From CAYNWK01 sp964400875 (lineage in GTDB: Bacteria; Chloroflexota; Anaerolineae; Anaerolineales; UBA4823), in assembly GCA_964400875.1 (NCBI GenBank), contig CAYNWK010000060.1, positions 1-24,976 on the forward strand: a DNA stretch of 24,976 nucleotides. The letters run 5' to 3'. The position numbers and the translations under genes were made by a program. The number at the start of each line of letters is the position of its first letter. Position 1 is the stretch's first letter. This document shows, piece by piece, positions 7,809 to 16,367 of this stretch. The notes below the pieces were generated by a model that was given only the letters and a program-made list of their open reading frames with translations, made no database searches and was not told the DNA's origin.

Positions 7809-9074
7809 TCACAAGATTGCTGAATATATTTTCTCAAGTTCTTTTGTGTACTGTTTCCAAGAGTGCTGCTCAACGGCTTGTTTGCGAGCTTGTTGTCCCA
7901 GTCGCTCACGTACAAGTGGATCGCTGAGTAAATTTACCATCGCCTCAGCAAAGCTATTTTTATCACCCGCTTCGACCAATAAGCCATTGTGCCCATCATG
8001 AATTACTTCGGCAACTTGGCCTGTCTTGGTGGCGATAATCGCCTTTCCTGCTGCCATATATTCGTAAATCTTTAACGGAGAGCCTCCATGGCCATCAAAA
8101 AACGAGATGTTTGGGGCTACCGCAACGTCTGCAATGGCCAACATCTCGGGCACCTGGCGATGTTCAAGCGCGCCTGTCATCAAGACTGCAGACTGAAGTC
8201 CATTTTCTTCGATCAACTTCTCGACCTTTGACCTGGTTCGACCATCCCCAATCAGGACCAATTTGGCATCGGGGACCTTGCGCAACACCTGAGTAAAACT
8301 ATCTACCAATAACTCAAGATCATGCCACAAGTAAAATCCGCCAACGAACATTACCACGGGCTCATTTTTAAGATTGAGCCGAAACCTGATCGACTTGACA
8401 TCATAGTGGTTACCAAATGCTTCAGTATCGGCTGCATTGGGCAAAACGACTATCTGTCCCGCATCTAAGTTCCACTTCTGAACTAAATGATCTTTGAGTT
8501 GAGTGGATACACAGAAAATCCTGTTGGCGCTTTTAAAACAAAATCGGGTGGTCCACTCCGCAAACAGCTTCCGAATGCCATGTTCGCGGTTTTCCTGGGC
8601 ATTGCGCTCCTCCAATAGGTCGGCATTGACTTCCAATATGTATGGGATGCCCAGCTTCCGGCTTGCCCAAGCCCCACCAAAGGCCAATAAATTGTATCGT
8701 TCATGGATCAAATCGTACCCTTGCAGATTCTGGCAACAAGCGTCATAAGTACGAAAGCTGTCGAATAGTGCCAGATAAGGTATTCGTAGACTCTTTTGGA
8801 TTTTCCGAATCGCACTTTCAAAAATCTTGAAGAATTTCGTCCCGCTCAAGCCCAGCTTTCCAAAGTCTCTCTCAGGAGGATTATTGAGCTGAAATACCTC
8901 AAGATTAGTGGTATTGAGCACCCGTCGTCCTTGCAAGGCGAGAAGGCTGACGTGGTGGCCGGCTTGTTGTAGACCATGGATCTGGTGATAGATATGAAGC
9001 TGGACAGCGAAGGGCTCAGCGAAGTTCATGCTGATACTTTGAAAGAGGTAAGCTATTTTCAAAGGGCGCCTCAT
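7809..9074 (-). CDS. Glycosyltransferase family 4
   Basis: The start is set at ATG 9074, giving 421 residues (MRRPLKIAYLFQSIS). A longer reading frame upstream lies wholly inside the preceding GT2 gene and is a shadow. ATG 9074 overlaps the GT2 stop as ATGA (9074-9071), a standard coupling arrangement. The GT-B donor half has VVMFVGGFYLWHD (240-252), VLIGDGRTR (273-281) and GGSPLKIYEYMAAGK (330-344). Only the second glutamate of the E-x7-E element is present (Glu338); the first position is Gly. This is a known variant of the 'SPLKxxEYMA' subgroup of GT4 and should not mean loss of activity. It is not closely similar to the tandem GT4 pair at 3746-6319. Sugar specificity is unknown. Confidence 0.87.
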   Translation of the reverse strand: MRRPLKIAYLFQSISMNFAEPFAVQLHIYHQIHGLQQAGHHVSLLALQGRRVLNTTNLEVFQLNNPPERDFGKLGLSGTKFFKIFESAIRKIQKSLRIPYLALFDSFRTYDACCQNLQGYDLIHERYNLLAFGGAWASRKLGIPYILEVNADLLEERNAQENREHGIRKLFAEWTTRFCFKSANRIFCVSTQLKDHLVQKWNLDAGQIVVLPNAADTEAFGNHYDVKSIRFRLNLKNEPVVMFVGGFYLWHDLELLVDSFTQVLRKVPDAKLVLIGDGRTRSKVEKLIEENGLQSAVLMTGALEHRQVPEMLAIADVAVAPNISFFDGHGGSPLKIYEYMAAGKAIIATKTGQVAEVIHDGHNGLLVEAGDKNSFAEAMVNLLSDPLVRERLGQQARKQAVEQHSWKQYTKELEKIYSAIL

Positions 9075-10249
9075 GAAATCGTTTCGACCTCTTGCGCATT
9101 CCTCAACCGCTTGTCTCCTATTAGGGATTGAGCAAGGATGGAGGCCAAGCCCCGATTGAGCAGCGATGAAGGAGCGACAGCGATCGCTTTGATAGCCCTC
9201 TGCCTCACCTTGACCATGTCTTTGTACTGATAAGCCCGGAACGCCCCGACCATCCAAGTTCTGGTAACTGCTCTTCGCCTAAGTCTTTTTAATTCGGACA
9301 ATTCATCAGGAAGATTTAAGAAAACTCGATTGGTGAAAGTATTGGGGTCTTCGGTTAGGTGGTTCCAGGCATAAGCCGCCACACTTTCCAAGATCCGATC
9401 GGCGTTATTTTCCATCAAAGATGGATCCAGCCTTACAGCTTCCGCCAGATCCAACCTAGCATCCTCAATACAATCGGCCGCATACCCCAAGCAGGCAAAG
9501 CCCAAATAGACTCTAGCGTAAGCGCTTCCTTTGTTCATTCCCAACGAGGTCGAGAGCTGGTTGTCAGCAAAAATGGTATCTAGCATAGCAGTCTTACCCT
9601 TCCTTACAAGGGCGAGGTTGCGCACAGAATTGTTGCCATGCATCCTTTGCCTGAAAACCATTTCTTTTACCCAGGCCACCGGGCATCCAGCTTGAGCTAA
9701 CCTGAACCATAAATAAGTGTCCTCGTTTGGGGCTAGATCATGATCGAACCCGCCGACCAGATCGAACCATGACCGCCGAATAAGGACCGCAGCTACATGG
9801 GCCATAGCAGCAAAGAGCCAATCTCGGAGAGCAGGATTTGGGTGGTGGAGCCACGGCCGTTCCGAACGTACAATCTCTCCAGATTCTTTAACCCTATCCC
9901 AACCGCTGATAACCATACCTAGATTAGGATTTGCTTGCAGAGCCTGTACCTGGATTTCAAGTTTCTTAGGCATATACCAATCGTCATCGTCAAGAAAGGT
10001 GATAAATTCGCCCTGACTTAAAGCAACTCCCCGATTGCGCGCGGCGCCTCTTTCTTGTTGCTCCTGGGGGAAATAGCGAACTCGCCGGTCACGGTAACCG
10101 GTGACCACTTCGGCCGTGTGATCAGTAGATCCATCGTCCACAATGATCAGCTCAAAATCACTGAAGGTCTGATCGATGACACTTTCAATTGCCTCCGAGA
10201 GTAGTTGAGCGCGGTTACGCGTTGGAATGATTACACTTACTTGGGGCAT
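9071..10249 (-). CDS. Glycosyltransferase family 2 with helical C-terminal extension
   Basis: The chosen start is ATG 10249 (MPQVSVIIPTRNRAQ, 392 residues). A TTG at 10309 would add 20 residues with no similarity to the family, and its AGGAAG is too close to work well. The N-terminal GT-A domain carries VDDGSTDHT (37-45) and FLDDDDWY (85-92). Residues of roughly 240-390 are not part of the standard catalytic domain: they are helical and TPR-like, with a repeat-type segment around 'A..C.EDARLDLAEAVRLDPS'. Such tails are common on GT2 proteins of Chloroflexota and cyanobacteria, as I recall. The gap from the preceding phosphodiesterase gene is 118 bases. It is translationally coupled to the downstream GT4 through the ATGA overlap. 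Confidence 0.85.
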   Translation of the reverse strand: MPQVSVIIPTRNRAQLLSEAIESVIDQTFSDFELIIVDDGSTDHTAEVVTGYRDRRVRYFPQEQQERGAARNRGVALSQGEFITFLDDDDWYMPKKLEIQVQALQANPNLGMVISGWDRVKESGEIVRSERPWLHHPNPALRDWLFAAMAHVAAVLIRRSWFDLVGGFDHDLAPNEDTYLWFRLAQAGCPVAWVKEMVFRQRMHGNNSVRNLALVRKGKTAMLDTIFADNQLSTSLGMNKGSAYARVYLGFACLGYAADCIEDARLDLAEAVRLDPSLMENNADRILESVAAYAWNHLTEDPNTFTNRVFLNLPDELSELKRLRRRAVTRTWMVGAFRAYQYKDMVKVRQRAIKAIAVAPSSLLNRGLASILAQSLIGDKRLRNAQEVETIS

Positions 10250-10367
10250 GCAGTTTTTCCAGGCTCTTGTCTTGTCGGCTTCCCGTAAGTCGGCTTTATA
10301 GGCTGCCAATCTTCCTGGGCCGAAAATGTTTCAATCGCGGACTCGTCGAGTATTCCTATAACCCGAT

Positions 10368-12047
10368 TTAATCAAGATACCCCAATGCTCGCAGATGGTT
10401 AATCATTAAATCATCCTCTTCGGATGAATAAAGGCTTTCTTCTATGGTCTGGGGTTCTGCATCACCTGGCTGGGTACGGATAGGACGATCGCTCAATTCA
10501 GGGGCCAAAAGCTCACCCATAACATGACCATCCCAATCCTCTGGCACAGGCACATCATAAATGTGAAGTAGCGTTGCAGGCACGTCCATCAGATGGCCAC
10601 TATGGGCGGTCTGGCTTGACTGCACTACTCGACCTGAAAAGATAAAAACGCCGTCTGGACTATGCCAGCCAAAATCCCTATTTTGATCGAATGTGACGAA
10701 ATATCGGTCGTGTCGTTTTCCCTTATGCGGCGCAGGTTGGCGTGTGCGAATATTCCATTGTGATCGATAAGCGTCGACGACGATATCAGGCGCTTGCCCG
10801 GTCGCTGGCCCAGCATACAACTCGTCTGAGCTAAAGATAGCTGCAAACAGGGGCTCACCGGTATCAGGCTCAAGAATCTTCGAAAGTTCATCCTTTAATT
10901 TGGCCACAAGTACTTTTTTCTCTTCGGCTGGGATGACCCCGCTAGGTTCCCGATTGATTATATTGAAATAAAGCAGTCCTGAGTTTAATGAGCCAGGAAA
11001 AATAGCAGTACGATTAAAATCCGGTTTGGTACTCAGACGCATATGTGCCTCGGCGTACGGAATGACATCTTGGATCTTAGCCCAGAAGCTTGATTGCATC
11101 TTCTTTGGGAGTCGAGGTAAAACGATACGAATAAACCGGCGTAACATTTTCTCAGACCGCCCGGACCAATTCAAGTGATCTTGGAACCAATATTCTAGGA
11201 GCCAGTTCAAAGCAGCGTCTTGTTGACCGGGTGCATTTTCATGGTAAACACAATATCCATGCTCCCGCAGCCATATATTAAATAAGAAATCACCTTTGAG
11301 ACGGCTGGAGCCGTGGTCAGAGATCAACATCACATTGTCTGGTTGAAAAGAGCTGATCAAATTCTCGAGGTCAGCATCTGATTGGAGGTAAGCCTCCTGT
11401 ACCAGCTCCATGGTGGGCATCTTATGATTGGCATGATCGGTCAACATGAGGTTGATGACGAGCACGTCAACCTGGTACTTCTCAGCCAGAGCGGCTCCTG
11501 CTTCAACCAAATAAGCCTGGTGGCGCTTCTCGGTCGCCAGAATTTCCTCAGGATGCCCAGATCGGAGCACTTCAGTGGAGACGACCGGGTGATAAGGTCC
11601 AAACTGGCTTTCCATCCACTGCTGCGCCTCTGGCGGCCAAGTCAAATCCCGAGCCGAATCTGGCGTACCAAACCCACAGAGTAAGAAACCCTGGATCGGT
11701 GTAGGCGGGTGGGTAAAGGGAACATTGACCAATCCTACTCGAACTCCGGCAGCGTTTAGATATTGCCAGAAAGGGGTGCCCTGTCGAAGGTGGGCATTTG
11801 TTGGCCGGAAACCGTATTCTCCAGGTTTACGCCAAAGCATATCGAACACACCATGTTTGCCTGGATTCTTCCCGGTAGCGATTGAGGACCAAGCAGCAGG
11901 GGTCCATGGCGGCATCGTTGAGTTCAAGACGCCCCAGATACCAGAGTTGATCAATTTTTGAATAGTGGGTAATCGACCAGCGTGTAGCAGTGGATCGAGA
12001 TATTCCCAACAAGCGGCGTCGAGTCCAACAAGTAACGTTCTTTCCAT
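10368..12047 (-). CDS. Alkaline-phosphatase-superfamily phosphodiesterase / nucleotide pyrophosphatase-like
   Basis: The start is placed at ATG 12047 (MERTLLVGLDAACWEYLDP, 559 residues) because AGGAAA lies just before it. The ATG six codons upstream has no such site. The core matches type I phosphodiesterase/NPP proteins. Metal-binding Asp10 is in GLDAAC, the likely nucleophile Thr49 is in PPWTPAAW, and Asp204/His208 are in MLTDHANH. Asp244/His245 are in LISDHGSS, and a late His is in HSGHLMDVPATLLH. These enzymes hydrolyse phosphodiesters or transfer phospho-groups. No signal peptide is visible, so a cytoplasmic role on nucleotide sugars or lipid-linked precursors is possible. The C-terminus LRALGYLD resembles that of the protein at 6351-7715. 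It follows the Wzt gene, and the substrate is unknown. Confidence 0.82.
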   Translation of the reverse strand: MERTLLVGLDAACWEYLDPLLHAGRLPTIQKLINSGIWGVLNSTMPPWTPAAWSSIATGKNPGKHGVFDMLWRKPGEYGFRPTNAHLRQGTPFWQYLNAAGVRVGLVNVPFTHPPTPIQGFLLCGFGTPDSARDLTWPPEAQQWMESQFGPYHPVVSTEVLRSGHPEEILATEKRHQAYLVEAGAALAEKYQVDVLVINLMLTDHANHKMPTMELVQEAYLQSDADLENLISSFQPDNVMLISDHGSSRLKGDFLFNIWLREHGYCVYHENAPGQQDAALNWLLEYWFQDHLNWSGRSEKMLRRFIRIVLPRLPKKMQSSFWAKIQDVIPYAEAHMRLSTKPDFNRTAIFPGSLNSGLLYFNIINREPSGVIPAEEKKVLVAKLKDELSKILEPDTGEPLFAAIFSSDELYAGPATGQAPDIVVDAYRSQWNIRTRQPAPHKGKRHDRYFVTFDQNRDFGWHSPDGVFIFSGRVVQSSQTAHSGHLMDVPATLLHIYDVPVPEDWDGHVMGELLAPELSDRPIRTQPGDAEPQTIEESLYSSEEDDLMINHLRALGYLD

Positions 12048-12095
12048 TCGTTTCCTAAACCTCATTCATATCGTTCGGGTAGACAGAAAAAACCA

Positions 12096-13358
12096 TCAAC
12101 CCTCAACAGGTAGCGTCCAGCGGTGCGGCATGGAGACGCTGATCTCCTGGAAAGGTTTTACGACCCGACCATTCAGCAAACCCTCTTGCACGTCAAACAC
12201 TGCCGCAGCCTGAACATGATCCTGTCGTTCACCACCACCGCGGATCAGGACGTCCATTCGATAACGACCAGCCACGAGCAGTAGCTGATCCACGTCGCAA
12301 ACAAACTGATGTCCAATCGAAGGGTCATATTGATCATCCGGACCCGGAGCGTCGCTCTTGAAAGCAGTAATGCGCTGCCCTAATTGATTGAAGAGCGTGA
12401 AGACACAAGAGATTGCCGGCATTGTGCCACTGATGTGGAACACGAATCGGGCTGGTTGGCCAGTCCGCAAACCGCTAGCGCTGCCATTTTGGTTGTTGAT
12501 ATCAACTGCTAACAACCTCACTAGCCCACGACCTCCCCGGTCGGTTCGCTCGGCAATCGGCTGGGATTCCGCTGACTCCAGGGTCCGCAGGTAAATATCG
12601 GCAGCCTCAGCCATCGATGTGTCAGCGACCAGACTACCATTGCGAAGCAGAATTCCACGGTGGCATAGCTTTTGCATGATCCCCATGTTGTGGCTGACAA
12701 ACAGGATCGTCCGACCTTCTCCGGCTACACTACTCATCTTTCCCAGACACTTCCTCTGAAAAGCCACATCGCCAACTGCCAGGACTTCATCTACCAGCAA
12801 AATTTCTGGCTCCAGGTGTGCTGCGACTGCGAATGCAAGCCGAACATACATGCCGCTCGAGTAATGCTTTACCGGTGTATCGAGAAACCTTTCGATCTCA
12901 GCAAAGGCCACAATCTCGTCGAATTTTTTGTCGATTTCAGTCTTTTTCATCCCCAGGATGGCGCCGTTGAGGTATGTATTCTCCCGACCAGTGAGTTCGG
13001 GATGAAAACCAGTACCAACCTCCAGTAGCGATCCGACTCGGCCGTAGATTGTGGCTGAACCACTCGTCGGATCAGTAATCTGGGATAGCACCTTGAGTAA
13101 GGTACTTTTACCAGCTCCATTCCGGCCGATAATACCAACAACTTCCCCGGGTTGAACCTCTAAAGAGATGTCTTTTAAAGCCCAGATGGTTGCCTCAGAA
13201 TCAGGATGATTATCCGGTTTTAGAAGTCGTTTGGCCCGTCGCAAAGGGGATTTCAATGCATAAATAAGTTGGTCGCCAAGGCGGGTGAAACGCTTCTCGG
13301 CGCTGCCAATTCGATATTGCTTGCTCAGGTTATGGATTTGAATCACAGGAGCTCTCAC
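12096..13358 (-). CDS. wzt: Polysaccharide ABC exporter ATP-binding subunit (Wzt) with C-terminal recognition domain
   Basis: This 420-residue ATPase energises export of a lipid-linked glycan across the cytoplasmic membrane. Walker A is GRNGAGKST (78-86), the signature is YSSGMYVRLAF (166-176), and Walker B is ILLVDE (186-191). The N-terminal 'IHNLSKQYRIGSAEKR' and the insert before Walker A are typical of the Wzt/TagH group. About 150 residues after the nucleotide-binding domain (270-420) form a beta-rich extension corresponding to the Wzt_C domain, which in O9a-type systems binds the modified non-reducing end of the glycan. The start appears to be GTG at 13358, six bases after the permease stop; a GTG four codons later is possible. 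Sequence in the C-terminal domain gives no clue to the glycan cap. Confidence 0.92.
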   Translation of the reverse strand: MRAPVIQIHNLSKQYRIGSAEKRFTRLGDQLIYALKSPLRRAKRLLKPDNHPDSEATIWALKDISLEVQPGEVVGIIGRNGAGKSTLLKVLSQITDPTSGSATIYGRVGSLLEVGTGFHPELTGRENTYLNGAILGMKKTEIDKKFDEIVAFAEIERFLDTPVKHYSSGMYVRLAFAVAAHLEPEILLVDEVLAVGDVAFQRKCLGKMSSVAGEGRTILFVSHNMGIMQKLCHRGILLRNGSLVADTSMAEAADIYLRTLESAESQPIAERTDRGGRGLVRLLAVDINNQNGSASGLRTGQPARFVFHISGTMPAISCVFTLFNQLGQRITAFKSDAPGPDDQYDPSIGHQFVCDVDQLLLVAGRYRMDVLIRGGGERQDHVQAAAVFDVQEGLLNGRVVKPFQEISVSMPHRWTLPVEG

Positions 13359-13364
13359 GAGTGC

Positions 13365-14249
13365 CTACACAATATCCGCGAATGAACTTTCCATCCGCCG
13401 AAAATAGATCGCCCCTCCTGCTAACAGTAAGAGGGCAACTATGGAGGAAACGATAATGATGGGACCGGGTGTGGTATCAGTGCCCAGCAAGGCCCACCGA
13501 AACCCTTCAACCACACCAACCATTGGGTTCAGGCTGTAAATCAGCCTCCACTGCTCCGGTACAATACTGCTGGGGTAGGCAATGGGCGTTAAGAAAAGCC
13601 AGAACTGGACCAAAAAAGGAACGATGTAACGCACGTCCCGGAACTGCACATTTAAAGCTGCAAACCACAAGCTCGCGCCCATGGATGTGACGAGCGCCAG
13701 AAGCAGAAGGAGTGGCAGCCAGATAATGTTATTTGTGGGTACGATATGGAAAAAAAACATCATCCCTATCAGTACAGCTAATGCTAATGCAAAATCAACC
13801 AACCCGGCCATCACAGTCGCCACTGGTAACGTGAGGCGTGGAAAGTAGGTTTTTTTAACCATGCCGGCATTGGATACGATGCTGTTCGTAGCCTGCGTGA
13901 GCCCGTTGGCGAAAAAGGTCCAGGGAACCAGCGCAGAGTAAGCAAACACCGGGTAGGGTAGATCATCGGAAGGGACCTGTGCCAATCGGCCGAAGAAGAT
14001 ACTAAAGACAACCATCGTCAGGAACGGCTGTAAGATTGCCCAGGCTGCTCCAAGAATAGTCTGTTTGTAGCGCACCTTTAAATCTCGCCATACGAAAAAG
14101 TAAAGCAATTCACGGTAGCGCCATAATTCACCCAGCTTTAAGGACGCCCAACTACTTTTGGGCTGAATGTGCACGACAAACTCGCTGTCTGCTGCCGGCC
14201 GATGGCCTACCGATTCACTGACAGGTGCTTCCATTTGTTTAGATTCCAT
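13365..14249 (-). CDS. wzm: Polysaccharide ABC exporter permease subunit (Wzm)
   Basis: This ABC-2 type permease pairs with Wzt. I place the start at ATG 14249 (MESKQMEAPVSESVGH, 294 residues), 11 bases after the stop of the acyltransferase gene. A longer frame reaching 14432 would overlap that gene by about 170 bases and gives unrelated, cysteine-rich sequence. The classic cytoplasmic amphipathic segment WRYRELLYFFVWRDLKVRYKQT precedes six hydrophobic helices. The internal TYFPRLTLPVA and the SLNPMVGVVEGFRW near the end are hallmarks of polyol/polysaccharide exporters. It is followed after six bases by its ATPase. An unusual feature is the polar extension of about 50 residues before the family start. 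Gene order permease-ATPase is the usual one. Confidence 0.92.
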   Translation of the reverse strand: MESKQMEAPVSESVGHRPAADSEFVVHIQPKSSWASLKLGELWRYRELLYFFVWRDLKVRYKQTILGAAWAILQPFLTMVVFSIFFGRLAQVPSDDLPYPVFAYSALVPWTFFANGLTQATNSIVSNAGMVKKTYFPRLTLPVATVMAGLVDFALALAVLIGMMFFFHIVPTNNIIWLPLLLLLALVTSMGASLWFAALNVQFRDVRYIVPFLVQFWLFLTPIAYPSSIVPEQWRLIYSLNPMVGVVEGFRWALLGTDTTPGPIIIVSSIVALLLLAGGAIYFRRMESSFADIV

Positions 14250-14260
14250 AGAGATAGATC

Positions 14261-15343
14261 TTATCCGAACACGAGGCGATATCTGTGGCGTATCGGTGAT
14301 CTTCGAACAATCGCCATCAGTAGCAGAGGAACTCCTAAACCAACGAGTACAAGGATTGTTAGGTAAACAAGCTGGTAGCCAAGTAGCCAAGGCGTAAACC
14401 GATACATCAGGACTGCAGCAAAATAAACACAAGGGATATTGCCCAAATAAATTCCTAATGACTTCGTTCCAATTTGGGAAACTTCATCGGCGAGAGGCAT
14501 ACGGCTTCTATCGAACGCTAGGAAACACAAGATCAGGGAGAGTGAATAAGGAAGTTTTGTAAAGCCGCTAAATCCCGGACCAAGCCAGGCCGGTCCCGTC
14601 AACCGATCGATTACAACGTATTCAACAACGACCAGGAAGGTCATGGCTATCGTCGCAACCAATAAATGCCATCGATATGGAATTAACCTGGGCTTGAATT
14701 CTGTCAAGTGGAGGCCGATTACAACCCCAAAAGGAAACCAAAATGGTAAATTAAATAAAAAGAACCAGTTTGGAAGATTAAACTGCAGTTCCTGAGCCGG
14801 CACCCATCCGAACTCGGCCATGTAAGTCAAAAAGGATGAAAACCACCCCAGCACAGCTATTGCCAAGAGCAACAGCTTCCAATTACGTCTTACCAGATAC
14901 ACAATCAAGGGCGCAAGCAAGTAGAACTGAATCAGTAGAGGAATCCAGTGGTACGGCGTGAGTATTTCGTCAATATTATTTGGAATATCCCTCAACAACA
15001 CGTAGCGAAGAACCGTCCAGAGAAAAAACGGCGCTAGTAGATACTTGATTCGAGAGAACACCATACTCCAGCTAACCGTTGATTGACTGCCTTTAGCTGT
15101 AATGCCAATAAAGTAGCCGGAAATAAAGAAAAATGCGGGTCCCGCAAAAGTCAACAACAATCGGAGAAGCATAAGAACATAATAAGGTAAGCTGCCAATT
15201 TGATCATAATTGGGAACTGGCACACTCATATACCGATCTGTCCAATCAAACATGGCCTGGAGGGAGAAGGCGGCGGCATGATGTACAGCAACTGCGATAA
15301 TTGCTGCGCCATTAAGCCACAAAAGTCGTTTACTCATACTCAT
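14261..15343 (-). CDS. Acyltransferase family 3 (AT3) membrane protein
   Basis: This 360-residue protein has about ten membrane helices. It opens MSMSKRLLWLNGAAIIAVAVHHAAAF; the His-His pair at 21-22 at the end of helix 1 matches the conserved catalytic-region histidine of AT3 (OafA/NodX/OpgC-type) proteins. GPAFFFISGYFIG and NLPFWFPFGVVIG are further typical family stretches. Such enzymes move acetyl or other acyl groups across the membrane onto surface glycans. In this position, next to the exporter, it likely decorates the exported polysaccharide. Two ATGs two codons apart are possible starts; GGGA precedes the first. There is no fused SGNH domain. The acyl donor and the acceptor sugar are unknown. 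Confidence 0.85.
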   Translation of the reverse strand: MSMSKRLLWLNGAAIIAVAVHHAAAFSLQAMFDWTDRYMSVPVPNYDQIGSLPYYVLMLLRLLLTFAGPAFFFISGYFIGITAKGSQSTVSWSMVFSRIKYLLAPFFLWTVLRYVLLRDIPNNIDEILTPYHWIPLLIQFYLLAPLIVYLVRRNWKLLLLAIAVLGWFSSFLTYMAEFGWVPAQELQFNLPNWFFLFNLPFWFPFGVVIGLHLTEFKPRLIPYRWHLLVATIAMTFLVVVEYVVIDRLTGPAWLGPGFSGFTKLPYSLSLILCFLAFDRSRMPLADEVSQIGTKSLGIYLGNIPCVYFAAVLMYRFTPWLLGYQLVYLTILVLVGLGVPLLLMAIVRRSPIRHRYRLVFG

Positions 15344-15389
15344 AGGAATTCCCTTGCGCTCCGTTCATTTCTTAAGAATTAGGCTGTTT

Positions 15390-16088
15390 CTATTCGTCGG
15401 CTTCTCGTCTTTTCAGTATGAGATAATTAGCCGGGATTGCACTCACTTCCCTATCCATTAGGGGAATTGTGCTGATTGATACGTGTTGGTTTTGATCGAG
15501 CACGATCCATCGCTCGTCAGGATAATACAACTGCCTTTCCTCAAAATTAAACCCAATCCTTCGGGTGATCTTTGGAATTTGGGAGAAGATTTCATCTGGG
15601 AGTGTACGCAAGTAAAGGATTGCTTCCGAGGGCATTTCTATTTGATACAGTGTTCCCCGATGACCTAACAGAAGCTCCAGATTCTCAATAAAGCTGGGAC
15701 GAAAGCGTCTCTTGATCATATGCAGCACGCCACGCATGTAGATATTCAGATCTCCAAATTCCGCATGCAAATTCCCAGCCTCGTTCGGATTGATCGCGTC
15801 GAATACTCTAAATTCGACATTGTCTACTCCAGTTGATTCAAATTTGGCGAGGCGGATAGCAGAATCAGAAATATCAGCACCGATTACTTTTTTAAAGTGC
15901 TTTGCCAGGAATCTGGATTGCCGACCGTTTCCACACCCAAGATCGAGAACAGGAAGACTAGGGTCCATATATTTTTTATAGCGTGCCAATTCCTCAATAG
16001 AGGAGCTTTCTGAGACATAGTCCCAAAAAACCTGACCGTTATTGCCTGTCTCACGGATGTTGTTCCAGTAACTCTCCCAATCGTTCAT
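15390..16088 (-). CDS. Class I SAM-dependent methyltransferase
   Basis: This 232-residue Rossmann-fold methyltransferase shows motif I as VLDLGCGNGRQSRF (47-60) and the acidic loop as VIGADISDSAIRLA. The rest fits small-molecule or sugar methyltransferases (Methyltransf_25/11 type). It starts at ATG 16088 with GGAGAA four to five bases upstream. It has its own promoter candidate at 16235-16263 and is followed after 46 bases by the acyltransferase gene. In ABC-exported O-antigens of the O9a type, a methyltransferase caps the chain and the Wzt C-terminal domain reads the cap; this gene lies two genes away from Wzm/Wzt and could play that part. That is inference: O-, N- or C-methylation and the substrate are not readable here. 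Confidence 0.83.
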   Translation of the reverse strand: MNDWESYWNNIRETGNNGQVFWDYVSESSSIEELARYKKYMDPSLPVLDLGCGNGRQSRFLAKHFKKVIGADISDSAIRLAKFESTGVDNVEFRVFDAINPNEAGNLHAEFGDLNIYMRGVLHMIKRRFRPSFIENLELLLGHRGTLYQIEMPSEAILYLRTLPDEIFSQIPKITRRIGFNFEERQLYYPDERWIVLDQNQHVSISTIPLMDREVSAIPANYLILKRREADE

Positions 16089-16227
16089 GATTCTCCGTTT
16101 AGCTCCCTGTCACTTGAAGGTGTATGCTCGTTCGCACAGGATTTGATGTCGCACCGAAACGATATAGCTACGTGTCGATGTAAACTCCAAGATTAGATAG
16201 CCTCGTTCTTGATGGTTTATTGGATCT

Positions 16228-16287
16228 GGTTACCCCTATACAATTTTGAGGAATCGATGGCAAAGATTAGCTCGCCAGAAGGTAACC
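16228..16287. repeat. Pair of GGTNACC sites flanking a candidate promoter
   Basis: GGTTACC (16228-16234) and GGTAACC (16281-16287) are inverted copies of each other and each is a near-palindrome. One lies at the expected transcription start and one about 20 bases upstream of the -35 box of the promoter candidate at 16235-16263. The arrangement would suit a looping repressor, but 7-base matches can occur by chance in a 279-base gap. Confidence 0.3.
16235..16263 (-). promoter_or_regulatory. Candidate sigma70-type promoter for the methyltransferase-to-exporter genes
   Basis: On the minus strand TTGCCA (16263-16258) is followed by exactly 17 bases and then TATAGG (16240-16235). That is five of six and four of six matches to the consensus at ideal spacing. 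It would give a leader of about 140 bases before the ATG at 16088. It is the best promoter-like match found in the window's non-coding gaps and suggests that the glycan export genes can be transcribed separately from the genes to the right. The rest of the 279-base gap (16089-16367) contains no convincing coding sequence. A second weaker match (TTGGAG, 18 bases, TATATC, 16190-16161) is also present. Confidence 0.45.
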
Positions 16288-16367
16288 GCGCGCCTCACAG
16301 GTAATGAGAAATTACGTTAATTCCACTAAGTGGGGGAGATAAAGGCTGCCCGCGCTCAGCATTCTTG

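Noticed and set aside
7809..9257. Longer 482-residue form of the GT4
   Set aside because: The extra 61 residues are an out-of-frame reading of the preceding GT2 gene; ATG 9074 overlaps the GT2 stop as ATGA.
13365..14432. Longer 355-residue form of the Wzm permease
   Set aside because: The extra residues overlap the end of the acyltransferase gene and are unlike the family; ATG 14249 just after that gene's stop is preferred.
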